NCBI GenBank assembly: GCA_963575645.1
Contig: OY754466.1
Location: forward strand, 41,138,001-41,202,000
Direction: 5' to 3'
From: Xanthostigma xanthostigma
Lineage: Eukaryota > Arthropoda > Insecta > Raphidioptera > Raphidiidae
DNA length: 64,000 nucleotides
Shown here piece by piece: positions 11,481 through 22,200 of the stretch. The translations under genes were made by a program, and so were the position numbers. Positions within the stretch are counted from its first letter, which is position 1. The number at the start of each line of letters is the position of its first letter. The notes under the pieces are model-generated. The model had not been told where the DNA came from and ran no database searches. It was given only the letters and a program-made list of their open reading frames with translations.

Positions 11481-12037
11481 TTATAGACGATATATTTTTA
11501 TTTTAGTTATCTAATTGAAAATTGTAAAGATTATTATTTTTTATATCTAAAATGAGTAGCAGCCATCACGCACTAAAAATGTTTTCTAGACGAGCCTGAA
11601 TTTAGCTAATCAGGGCCTATGTACTTTCATTGATAAATCCAAAACAATATATTCAAATATGATTTTAATTTATATTTCAAAAGTCAAACAGTGCAACTCT
11701 TTTACAACGATTACGGTTACTGCGAATTGATGTCTAAAACGAACCATTTTCAACGAATGAATTTGGTTTATGCATGAGTACAGTAATGCGTTGATTATCC
11801 GGCTGAGCACATTCGATATTGCATAAAGACCGCTCGAGGCTGGTTTTGCCGCTAGATTCGCTGCTGTGATGCTGGATTTTGTGACGGTTTGTATGTATTG
11901 ACTTCACAGAATATGTGATTTGAAGCTAGATGTCGAATGTAAACAAAAATTGACAAAACGCGATTATACCAAAAAGTTATTCGTCGAAAACCAACAGCGA
12001 TTATTGCGTATAAATTGTCACAATTAATGAAAAAAAC

Positions 12038-12325
12038 ATTATTTTTTACATTTTCGAAATTACTATTTTTTTTTATCTATGAATTCATATAAAATTTTCA
12101 TAAGGTTACGTAAGAAAATATTCGAGAATGAAAACACACAAATAAATATTTTTCATATAACAGTCCACAGATGTCTAAATATTAATAGTATACCTAATCA
12201 TTTGTTTATTTAATAAATCAATAACGTTTTCTCCGAATATTTTCTTATGTAACCTTATGAAAATTTTATGTGAATTTATAAAGAAAAAAATTGAGATTTC
12301 GAAAATGTAAAAAAGTAGATATATG
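12038..12325. repeat. Degenerate foldback
   Basis: Arms around 12040-12130 and 12230-12325 are inverted copies, sharing CATAAGGTTACGTAAGAAAA-type and TTACATTTTCGAAA blocks. Confidence 0.6.
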
Positions 12326-12873
12326 CTACCATTTGAAAAAAAATGCATGTACACTTCCGGTTGGGTTTGAACTACAAAAAAATATACCTCGGCAGTTTCC
12401 GATAGTAAATTTCGAGTTGAACAAAAAACTATTTAGCAGGATACAAGAATTATTCACTGTTACCACTATCGATGAACACACTGTATACCGACCCACGTAG
12501 TTCGGTAATCGACGCTTTACTGTATTTCTTTTCACAGCGGAATTACGAATGAGATTTTGTGGTCCCCTCGTTATAACCGAGTTCTATTGTATACAATCAT
12601 ATTTGACATTAGTATTTCAATTTCTATCAATTTAAATATCTGTAGGTTACAAAAAAAAGACCAACTTATGACTGTCAATGCACCAAAAATAGTTCTTGTA
12701 ATTATTTAGAACTAGTGTCTAGTTATGTAGTAAAAGACCTTTATAAACGATAAGTTATCCGTGACTAAAGAGGTATAACAATATTTGTATATTATTCAAT
12801 AGACGTATAAATGTATATTTATTGTATTAATTAAGTATCTTATTCAAACTAAAAATATGTACTTTATTAACTC

Positions 12874-12883
12874 AATAAATAAA
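12874..12883 (+). terminator. Candidate poly(A) signals (overlapping AATAAA pair)
   Basis: Two overlapping AATAAA motifs lie at 12874-12879 and 12878-12883. They could end a long arrestin 3' UTR, but no closer link is visible. Confidence 0.25.
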
Positions 12884-13574
12884 ATTTCTCTATCATAATT
12901 ATATCTATCTACTTTATTAGTGAGTTATTTTTGCCCAATGTGTATTTTTAACGCTTGATGGGGCGCCGTCAATTACGAGTATAATTTTTTGTTTTCAACT
13001 ATGCTATAAGCTTAGTAGAAGTAGCAAAAGGTAGGGGATTTAATCGGAATAAGTGCCCAAGTTTTGAAACTATATTAGAAAGAAATCCTTTTTACACGCA
13101 AATATTTTACATTCACATAATCTATATAAATAAAAATGCAATGTTCGTTTGTTCAAAATCTTAAATTTCCAAAAATTCTTCACCGATTGCTTTGAAATTT
13201 TGACACAACGATGCACATTCGAATACGCGCGTGTTTAATATGCCTATAATATAGATGTCACACCTGTGGCAGGTGAAAACACGTTTCTTTTTTAGGTGAA
13301 AACATTCTTATTTAAAAAAAAAGCGTCATCTGTTGGACATTAAAGCAACACACGCTACACAAACAAATTTACGGCGATGGTGGCGCCATCTATTGAACGT
13401 AACAGCAACACACGGAATACTAAATATTGGTCATGCCGGGCAGCGTGATTAATGACAGCTGGTGTCAGTATTTTCAATGTTTCCGATTGAATTTTTAGAT
13501 CTAGGCACGGATTGCTTCTCACATAGACAATTACGTGTTCAAGAGTCGACAAACCAGACAATTTCTATATCTGC

Positions 13575-13890
13575 ACAGTCAATGGAACAATGAAAATATA
13601 GTTTAAAAAAAACTAAAAAACACGCTTTATATCGAACTAAAAAGTAAAAAATATTTTTTTTAAAATAAGCTTACAACAATAATGAATAAAAAAAGTATTA
13701 TTGTGAAAAAAGCGTAGGGCGCTCGATGTACGAAAATGTGGAACAAAGCGCCCCACGCTTTTTTCACAATAATACTTGTATTTTTTATTCATTATTGTTT
13801 TAAGCTTATTTTAAAAAATATATTTTTTACTTTTTAGTTCGATATAAAGCGTGTTTTTTAGTTTTTTTTTTAACTATATTTATTTTCCAA
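13575..13890. repeat. Foldback element
   Basis: Near-perfect inverted repeat of about 140-bp arms, with TTTTTTCACAATAATAC and ATAAAGCGTGTTTTTTAG blocks around a short GC-richer centre near 13725. A half-arm relative lies at about 1745-1830. Confidence 0.75.
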
Positions 13891-13942
13891 ATTTTAGTTC
13901 AATTTATTGTCAAAAATTTGCCGAAAAAAAAACAATTTTTTT

Positions 13943-14020
13943 CGACGTGGAACCCACGACCCGTGATTCCGAAAGTTGACGTCAGCGAAGACCCGTGCCT
14001 TAGACCGCACGGCTACCACT
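13943..14020 (-). ncRNA. tRNA-like SINE head
   Basis: The minus strand has an A-box-like GGTAGCCGTGCGG and a B-box-like GGGTCGTGGGTTCCA at tRNA spacing. Identity unclear; likely SINE or pseudo-tRNA. Confidence 0.45.
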
Positions 14021-14297
14021 GTAGTTACAGTGCTGGCATATTATACTACAGTAATAAACCACTTGCTGTAGTCCAAAGGAAGGTTACAAACAAGCATACA
14101 TACATACATACAAACTTACAAGTGAAGTTAATATATAAAGCGTGTAAAAATATTGTATACCGACAAGCATTGTGAAATCAAACATACATTAGAAACGTGC
14201 GTAAGTTCTCTTTTTTTTCTTTTTCATTAAACCAAACCGAGCCACAGCAACGCGTGGCCGGATACAGCTAATAGTGTAATAAAATTGTAATTCCTAC

Positions 14298-14451
14298 CGT
14301 GATAGCCGCATGCCTTGTAACCGCGTACAATCATTTTGGAAGTTTCTTTCCCGTTCTCCTCCGGTCCGTGTAAGCGAATCAAAATGTACTTGAACACTCC
14401 TTCGGGATCGATGTCGACGTCGGGAACTTTAGACAACACTTCTGCAGCCAT
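14298..14451 (-). CDS. 14-kDa phosphohistidine phosphatase (PHPT1/janus-A) first exon only
   Basis: PHPT1/janus proteins remove phosphate from histidine in proteins. The exon starts at an ATG at 14451 and encodes 51 residues plus one base, with the family's opening pattern VPDVDIDPEGVFKYILIRL, then IVRGYK and YH. The His at residue 51 aligns with the catalytic His53 of human PHPT1. The exon stops at a good donor (G|GTAGGAA, 14298/14297). The family is about 125 residues long, so some 75 residues (the ADIYDK, GGGRI and VYGYS blocks) must come from later exons. I searched the minus strand down to the arrestin gene for these by eye and did not find them. The gene may have lost its 3' exons, have very diverged ones, or be a remnant. 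Confidence 0.8.
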
Positions 14452-14999
14452 TGTTGAAAACCGACACTTTACACTTATATCTGTAAAAAAAACGAACTAA
14501 TTAGTAGTCTTCAGATGTCACCATTCACCAACCATTTTGATCGGGACCAATTTATAAACTTGTCGAAGTTCGGCAGTGCGGAAAACATTTTATGCCGGCA
14601 CTTCACACATGGCTATTTGTATTTGTGTATTTGGCATATTTGGCAAACAATTACCAAGTGTGGAGGGTCTATTTGACAAAGTGTTGGCCTTATTTGCCTA
14701 TTTGACAAATACGGCCAATACCAAATACGCGTTACCGTGCGTTTGTCGGTTTTTCGAGGCACATCAAAGGAGTCAAATAGGCAAATACGGCAAATAAACC
14801 GTCCACACAACAGAGCTGGGCAGTAGTTAACTACAAAAGTAGTTAACTACTATTGGAAAAGTAGTTGTACTCTAACTACTTTTCTCCACGTAGTAGTTGT
14901 ACTCTATTATTTTGAATATTTATACAGTAATCACAAAAAGTAGTTAAAAATGTAGTTAACTACTTAGTTCTAACTACTTTAGGTAATCTAACTACTTTT

Positions 15000-15110
15000 T
15001 TGTAATCTAACTACTTTTTTGTAATCTAACTACTTTTTTGTAATCTAACTACTTTTTGTAATCTAACTACTTTTTTGTAATCTAACTACTTTTTTGTAAT
15101 CTAACTACCT
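15000..15110. repeat. Tandem TAATCTAACTACTTTTTTG array
   Basis: About six tandem copies of a unit of 18-19 bp, lying inside the hAT-like element. Confidence 0.85.
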
Positions 15111-15169
15111 ATTTTGAATTTTAACTACTTTTAAAATAAATAAATAATAATTTAATCATGGGTAAAATT

Positions 15170-15545
15170 GGACAAAATGTACTTACACATATTTAATAAC
15201 AACACGACATTTCGGCCACGATAGCTACCCTTTTCAAATGAATATAAATCAAAAATTCTACAAAAAACTAACAGTAAATTAAAAAAAAAAACAACTTAAC
15301 AGACTAGAATGTCAAAAAGAAATATTAAAATATACAAAACTTGATGACAATTGACAGTAATATACCTAGCTATATATTTTTTCTACGTTGTTAATTGTTT
15401 TTTATCTTAATGTGTTATTTTTGTTTTCTCCCATGATTCTTAATTTTTAATGTTGTTTTTTGTATAGAATTTTTGATTTATATTCATTTGAAAAGGACTA
15501 ACATCTTGGCCGAAATGTGGTGTTGTTATTAAATATATGTAAATT
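15170..15545. repeat. Foldback element with GGCCGAAATGT motif
   Basis: Inverted arms: ACACATATTTAATAACAACA and CATTTCGGCC at the left, GGCCGAAATGT and TGTTGTTATTAAATATATGT at the right. Nested within 14811-15973. Confidence 0.7.
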
Positions 15546-15767
15546 TTGTCTGTTAATTTGGTTATTTTTTTATTATTTAAAATAATTTTCATTTTGCGAA
15601 TCTTTATCAACAGTTTAAAAAAAAAATTCATGTTTATTTGTAATTTTAGGAGTATCTTAAACAAAATACACTTTATACCTATTCTTAACGTTGCATCTTT
15701 TTTATTTTGCGTTTATTTGTTTATGTTGGGATATTATGTACAGATTGTACGACATAAATACAGAGAT

Positions 15768-15770
15768 TTA

Positions 15771-15806
<36 letters not shown>
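15768..15806. repeat. (TTA)n microsatellite
   Basis: About 13 TTA/ATT units. Confidence 0.9.
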
Positions 15807-15807
<1 letters not shown>

Positions 15808-16446
15808 GAAGTTAAAAAAGTAGTTAAAATTTTAACTACTAACTACTAATAGTTAGTAGTTTAACTACTTTTAAGAACGAGTAGTTTAACTACTAAGTAG
15901 TTTAACTACTTTTTTGCTTAAGTAGTTAGTAGTTATACTCAACTACTTTTTTCAAGTAGTTTGCCCAGGTCTGCCACACAATGGCCATATTCAGAAGCGC
16001 ACGCGCCGTGAACCTGTACGGACGTGCAGTATTTTTGTGTCTGTGCTGTGAGCGAGAATTGGAACAATTACTATTGAAAATGAAACAGTGTTAAAATTCC
16101 TGCAATTTGAACCTGCGTTCTGCTGCCAAATGTGTGTGTGTTTGCTATTTGACTGCCATGTGTGGATGGTCGTATTTGTCTCTATTTGCATGTTTGTCTT
16201 GAACGTCATATATTTTGCCAAATACAACAAACACCCAATAGCGAACACAAATAGCCATGTGAAGTGCCACCTTTACAGTAACTCAATGTCAAGCGCTGCA
16301 CACTTTGTTTCGCAAACCCGCCCCATGCCTAAAACTATGCCGCTACTTTTATATTGTGAAGTATAAGTGTGACGGCACTGACAATTATTTTGGAGCCGTA
16401 CTAGCTAATTTAAAAACACGATTTTCATTCTGTTTTGGCTGTTTAA

Positions 16447-16823
16447 TGCTGGGTTGCAGAAAGTATTGTCAATTGTGACACCAGACATAATACTCCGCAA
16501 AACAAGTATTGCAAAATTTTAAATTTGTTCTGCTCGAAAAATAACGGATCGATTGAAACGATATTTTTCTTAAACTGTGTATTCATGTATTTAGCATCGT
16601 GTTTTGCACAGTTTCCACTTCGATGCAACATTTTTCTACGCATTTTGTTTAAAATTTAGTTTGAAAAGCGATCTTTTTCTATATTCAGTTCAATCATGTT
16701 TTATATGAGTACAGTCTAATGTTCTACATGACAGAGAGTTTCACAACGACAGTAGTAATATGATCACAATCTGAGGCCATTGTTAAATCAATTTTTTTGA
16801 CAATGTTGTCTGCAACCCAGCAC
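16447..16823. mobile_element. TIR element
   Basis: Ends TGCTGGGTTGCAGA and CTGCAACCCAGCA, with TTGTCAA repeated just inside. Confidence 0.6.
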
Positions 16824-17894
16824 TACCTACTGATTTATTACGCAACGTACTGTCTCCAAGATAGCGCAATTACAAACTTTCTTGACCTCATAAATGATTT
16901 AATATAGGAACAAGATCAAATTAAAGAAAGTTTGTGCAGTAACTGAAGACGAAGGTAAGTTCAAATATTTATTTAAATAATAAGTTGACAGTTATACCTT
17001 ATTCTTAGTACGTGGATGTAATGCAGCCGGCCAACGCGATAAAAAATTTAATTTTGTAGGTATTTTTAATATTATTAGCACTTAATGAAATTAAAAAAAA
17101 AAAACTGCTCTCTTACAGGTGCAATTTATTTGAACGTGGATAGAATAATCACCATTCACAGTCGAGAGATTTAATTATCTTATGATAAAATTACATTTAA
17201 ATTAGATATTAATTAACTTTCCGAAGTTTAAAAGAGAGCTCTATTAAATGTAATTTTGACAAAAATGACGACGCATTGACCAATGATAAATAAAGGTTAA
17301 TTATTCAACATGATTATTGCATAATTAAGAAATTCAAAGTTGTATTCTTGAACTATAACTTTTCTTGATTCTTGAAATATAATAATTTATTTCCAATAAT
17401 ACTTATTTCAATATATTTTTTTAAATCAAATATCGTAATATTATAAGTAAGTAGGTATACGTTAGTTATTTACAACTAACAAAAACAAAACAATGAAATC
17501 GTGGTAATTGAAATACGGAATCAACAATTAATGTCAGAAGCAAAATTTTCCTAAAATTATATTTACTTCATATTTATTTAGGTATAGGTATAAAACAATT
17601 AACAAAGTCCCACTGCCGCGTCTATCTGTTGGTGAATCCCCACTCCTTTTCATAAGAAATGACAGCGAAGGGATACCCTATCGCTGTTGAATTTTTTTCA
17701 TGTTGCCCCGTGCACGGACATCCTTTTGTAATATTCACACCGCTACACTGCTAGGGGGTGTGCTCTATTATCGCTTTGCGTGTCAGAGTTTAGTTTCGTT
17801 CAAACAAGAAGTTTTCTCAAAGTTTATTTCGCACGAAATCCGTTCAAATTGTAGCTTTTTGAAAAAGGAGGGTTTCTGTTCTATAAATTGGAAT

Positions 17895-18805
17895 CAGGGT
17901 CGTAGCTAGGAGGGTATAGAGATAATGCTTTATCTTAAAACAGTCAGCATACAGTAATATACTTTATATAAAAAGGACATAAGTTATAACATTTTTTAAA
18001 AAACTCGGGTCGCAGTGCGAAACCCTGCCGACAATATAGTGTATTTGCTTTTATAAGCAGTGTGGCTCTATTGTATGAAGTTAACTTTGTTTTTGGACAA
18101 AAGAAAAAAATTATCCCTTAATACACCCCTTAAAACAACATTTTTTTCTTAATTTCAATACTATATACCAATTCAACATCTGTATCAAATTATATACACC
18201 CTTCAGTATGCAAATCCATATCAATAAACTTGCGTTTTCATAAAATTTGTAAGTCCGGTCCTGTCGGGCCGATTTTATTAAAATTTTAGCAGCACATTTC
18301 AATAATTACTAAAGGGTTAAATTTCAAATTTGAAACGATTCTGAGAATTTTTTCGGTATTTTTGGGCCCAAAAACATTTTTCAACCCCTAAATGCCCCCC
18401 TTAAAGTGGCCCGATCGGGCCCATTTTAAATAGGCTTCGTGCGGTGATGGATTTTAACATGTGGTCCAAATTTCGTTAAAATCAATTAACTCCTTCGAAA
18501 GTTATTGCCCGCACCTATATATATATATATATATATATATAAATATGTATATATATATATACATATATAAACATACTTTTCCAAAAATGGTGCCAAACTT
18601 CTTAGAAACTTATGAAACGTCGAGAAATTTTGGTCCGACCCCTAGGTCCCGCCATCCGACCGACGCCAATAGTGTAAGTGCCTTATGGCAAATACACTAA
18701 TAACGTTTTGGGTAGGTTATAGTCTCTAAGTCTATAACCTACCAAAAACGTGAGCTCTACTTCTTTCTAATGTCTAACCAAAATTTGGCTCTAGCTACAG
18801 CCCTG
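17895..18805. mobile_element. hAT-like element containing repeat copy B
   Basis: Ends CAGGGTCGTAGCTAG and CTAGCTACAGCCCTG. No clean duplication seen. Confidence 0.5.
17996..18703 (+). repeat. Interspersed repeat, copy B
   Basis: Second copy of the 9-727 repeat, sitting inside the hAT-like element at 17895-18805. Confidence 0.75.
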
Positions 18806-19221
18806 CTACAAATGCAACGAACGTGTTCTTTTCAGGAGAATAAATAAAGATAAAAAAATTAACAATCATACTTCTATGCACTAGTCTTGCAATAATAAAT
18901 GACATAACTTTATGAAGAAACTGTATTGTTATAGTTAAAAACACTGATAAAGAGGATCACTGACAAAAGTGGTGTCTGCAAACAAATTACATACAAGCAG
19001 ATCCCTTCTCGATGAAGCAGATACAAGAACCACTTTGACAAGAACGAAATTAATGTTCTTTGACGTAAAGTACGTACTGCCATCTGTTAGGATGCGTAAG
19101 AAATGAATGACATCTTAGAACAATAATATTACAACATAACCTCAATTACACAATCAGTGTTCAGGATTTAACAGGACAAAATTTCCGTGAAAAATTGTGA
19201 CTAAGTAATTAATTAGTTAAA

Positions 19222-22200
19222 ATGGTCGTGATAAAAGATGCAAGAGTGGCATGGGATATGCTAACAGGAATAATGTGTGTCTATAAACCGGCTGAATTAA
19301 CTGTAGGGCATGTGAGAAATGCAGTACTTGGCAACTTAACGAGAGGTTAGCTTTTTTTAATAATAGGTCGTACTTACAGTCAAATGACTTGAATAAATAC
19401 TGATGTAATACTTTCTTAGAATTTGTACATGTACTTTAAAATCACTTCACTGAATCACTTATAAATAAATTCAATAATGAATACTAGCTATGTTGTACAG
19501 AATATGCAAACTAAACGCAAGCTTTCACGCAGCGCCATCTATTATTTGGCAGTGGCGTACTTAGATTTCAAACTGGTGAACTGAAGGGCATTGCCGAATA
19601 ATATAAAACCATTATCAGAAATGTAACAATTAAACAATATTTAGGATATAACGAACATTTTGAAACAATTTTTTATCGTATAATATTTTAGTTTTCAATT
19701 TTTCAAAAATCAATAGGTAGTTACTTGTACATATTTTCTTTATTTTTGGCGCTCACGCTCCCCCAAAAATTATTAAGGATGGTCGATTCGTTAATAACTT
19801 TGCTAGACGTTAAAAAAATTTACAATTTTACAAAATCAACATCTCAATATTGCAATGCTTTATGCTGGAAATAGTTTTGGCTGTAAATATTGAAAAAAAA
19901 AACAAAACGGTTTACAGAAATGACTTTCGCGCCTTGTACTAAGTACAGTGAAACTTGGTTAATTGGGATCTCAAGGGACCAAGACATATGTGCCAATTAT
20001 TGAGGGTTTCCAATAATCCAGTTTTCCAATTAAGCAGGTTTAAAATTATAGTTGTCTCATTTACAGAGGCCCCCGCTTACAGAGGTCGAAATGTATGGAA
20101 ACAAACATGTCAATACGTGTTAAAACCTGATTAATTTGTCTCACTTATACAGGTAATTGAGCTACCGAGTCTCAATTATAGAGGTAAACATCGAAAAAGT
20201 CTTAGAATTCAAATCTCATTTAACCAGGTTCAAAAAGTCCCATTAACAGAGGTAATTTAATGAAAAAGAACCGGGACCTCATTGCAACTCTCAATAATAG
20301 AGGTTTCTTACTTATCCAGGTTTCACTGTATAATTTAATTTTATTTTATCGCTAGAAAACAAATTGATACAATTTTTAAATAAATAACATTCGTTATTTT
20401 TGTAGAATTAAATGAAATGAAATGCCAATCACCAGTTCAACACGTCTTTATTGAAGGCAATACAAGTAAACAACTCAGCGTTGAGGTCAGACCAAGTTTT
20501 GCCGATCATCCATTAATAGTGGGCCCTAGATACAATATAAAAGATTTCAAATGTCGTGCCGTTACAGTTCTTGGAAGACACACAAGCGGGGTTTTAGGTT
20601 TGTTTATGCTTTATGCTGGTATTCCCACTTCCCAGGGCCTGATTACAGATTTAACTTAGTGGTGGCTCGTAAACATTTTAAGTGAGTGATTTTGCCGCTG
20701 GAATCACTGCTAGGACTTGTGCTGGCTGCCGTGCCTGCTAAGAGGATGGAAATGACGTCATTGTGGGCTCCCGTGCGTGGTTACCAGCTGAATTTCAAAA
20801 TTAGAACCGGAGCTATTTTTCGTGCTCGCTTCTCTGCTGGCTCTGGTCAAGAACCAATCTGAAAACAGTATCTTGTCATGTGGGAGTAATTGGCAAACGC
20901 CCACAAACAAGCATGGCGTCATAGTGTGTGTTCTGTTCGGAGGCAATAAACACTCACTTTTGTTAAAATTCGAACTGTCATTGCGCGCGCACCAAAGCCA
21001 TGTTCAAAACACGCAGCGTGTGGAGCGAACACATAAAAGCTATCACGAAACCCAGCGCCATAGCACGCTTGAAACCTAGCAGCAAAACCAGCCTCGTGTG
21101 CAGCGCCCGTATGTCTTCGCGCGTAAGAAAACTGGTTACAATTTTTTATTGAGTAAATGTTGATTATTCAACAATAATATGGTTTTTCCCCGTAGCTTTC
21201 AAATATTATGTCACAGAAATATGTAGTATTTTTTAAATCCTTAAAATGTTTGAGTTCTTAATTATTCGAGGTAGCTAATTACTTAGGTGTCTTATAAATT
21301 GCACATCTAAGTCGAAATTTCCTTAAAAACTTACAAATTCGCAGACAAATTTACAATTATATTATTATATTGATTATTTGTATTGATAGCAGTGTTTTTT
21401 CAGTTATGGGATTAAATGAAGGAAATAAATTATCAAATTTACTTTGTCAAATGCGCCCAACAAAAGTTTATCGGGTACATGGAAAATTGGGTAGAGCAAC
21501 AGATAATTATTACAAAGATGGAAAAGTTGTTGAGAAAACCACATTTAGACACGTAAAGAAGCATCACATGGAGAGATTACTCTCGTATATGCAAACTGCA
21601 CATCAAAAAAAAATGTTCGAGTAAGTAAATATTTTGTATAATAATGATGGCTACATTCTCTCGTAATTGTTGATTTTAAATTTAAATATTTCTATTAACA
21701 GACTTTCAGGTTTAGACATACAAACACAAGCGGCTTATGAAGCAGCAGCACAAGGTTTGATACGACCTGCAAACGCAAATATGCCTTTACTATACGGCAT
21801 AAAATGCATTTATTTCAATTCTCCCGATTTTACACTAGGTAAGTTGTTTGATTTTCCGCATTTATGTTCATCTATGAATCTATACCAGCGATCCTCAAAC
21901 CTATACTGTGACCGGAATTCTGAAATTTTAACAGAACACCTGAGTAACAAATATTTTTCAACTTTGCGCAGTATTTAAATTCATACGAGACGTGCATTGC
22001 TAATTTTTATCATTTTTCACGGAACACTTACTTGCTTTCCGCGGAACATAATCTATACTAATATATAAAGCTGAAGAGTTTGTTTGTTTGTTTGAACGCG
22101 CTAATCTCAGGAACTACTGGTTCAAATTGAAAAAAATTTTTTTTGTTGGATAGCCCATTTATCGAGGAAGACTATAGGCTATATAAAATCAGGCTACGAC

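Larger units (their letters stand above)
9271..14297. other. Arrestin 3' flank and intergenic repeats
   Basis: No gene was recognised. It holds the likely arrestin 3' UTR, a stem-loop at 9553-9599, two hAT-like MITEs (10404-10602, 11161-11480), foldback sequence (12038-12325, 13575-13890) and a tRNA-like SINE head (13943-14020). The rest is AT-rich with no coding signal. Confidence 0.6.
14811..15973. mobile_element. hAT-like element (CAGAGCTGGGCA ends), 1163 bp
   Basis: Ends CAGAGCTGGGCA and TGCCCAGGTCTG, with a perfect 8-bp duplication CCACACAA (14803-14810 and 15974-15981). Both flanks inside are filled with a TAACTACTTTT unit repeated many times. No transposase. Confidence 0.85.
14597..16268. 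mobile_element. Outer TIR element holding a younger hAT-like insert
   Basis: GGCACTTCACA then TGGCTATTTGT at the left is mirrored at the right as ACAAATAGCCATGTGAAGTGCC. Removing the 14811-15973 insert leaves an element of about 0.5 kb. Confidence 0.65.
14452..19221. other. Intergenic region between PHPT1 exon and TRUB2
   Basis: No gene was recognised. Transposon relics fill much of it: nested elements at 14597-16268, a TIR element at 16447-16823, and a hAT-like element at 17895-18805 carrying a copy of the repeat found at 9-727. The stretch 16824-17894 shows no feature I can name. Confidence 0.6.
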
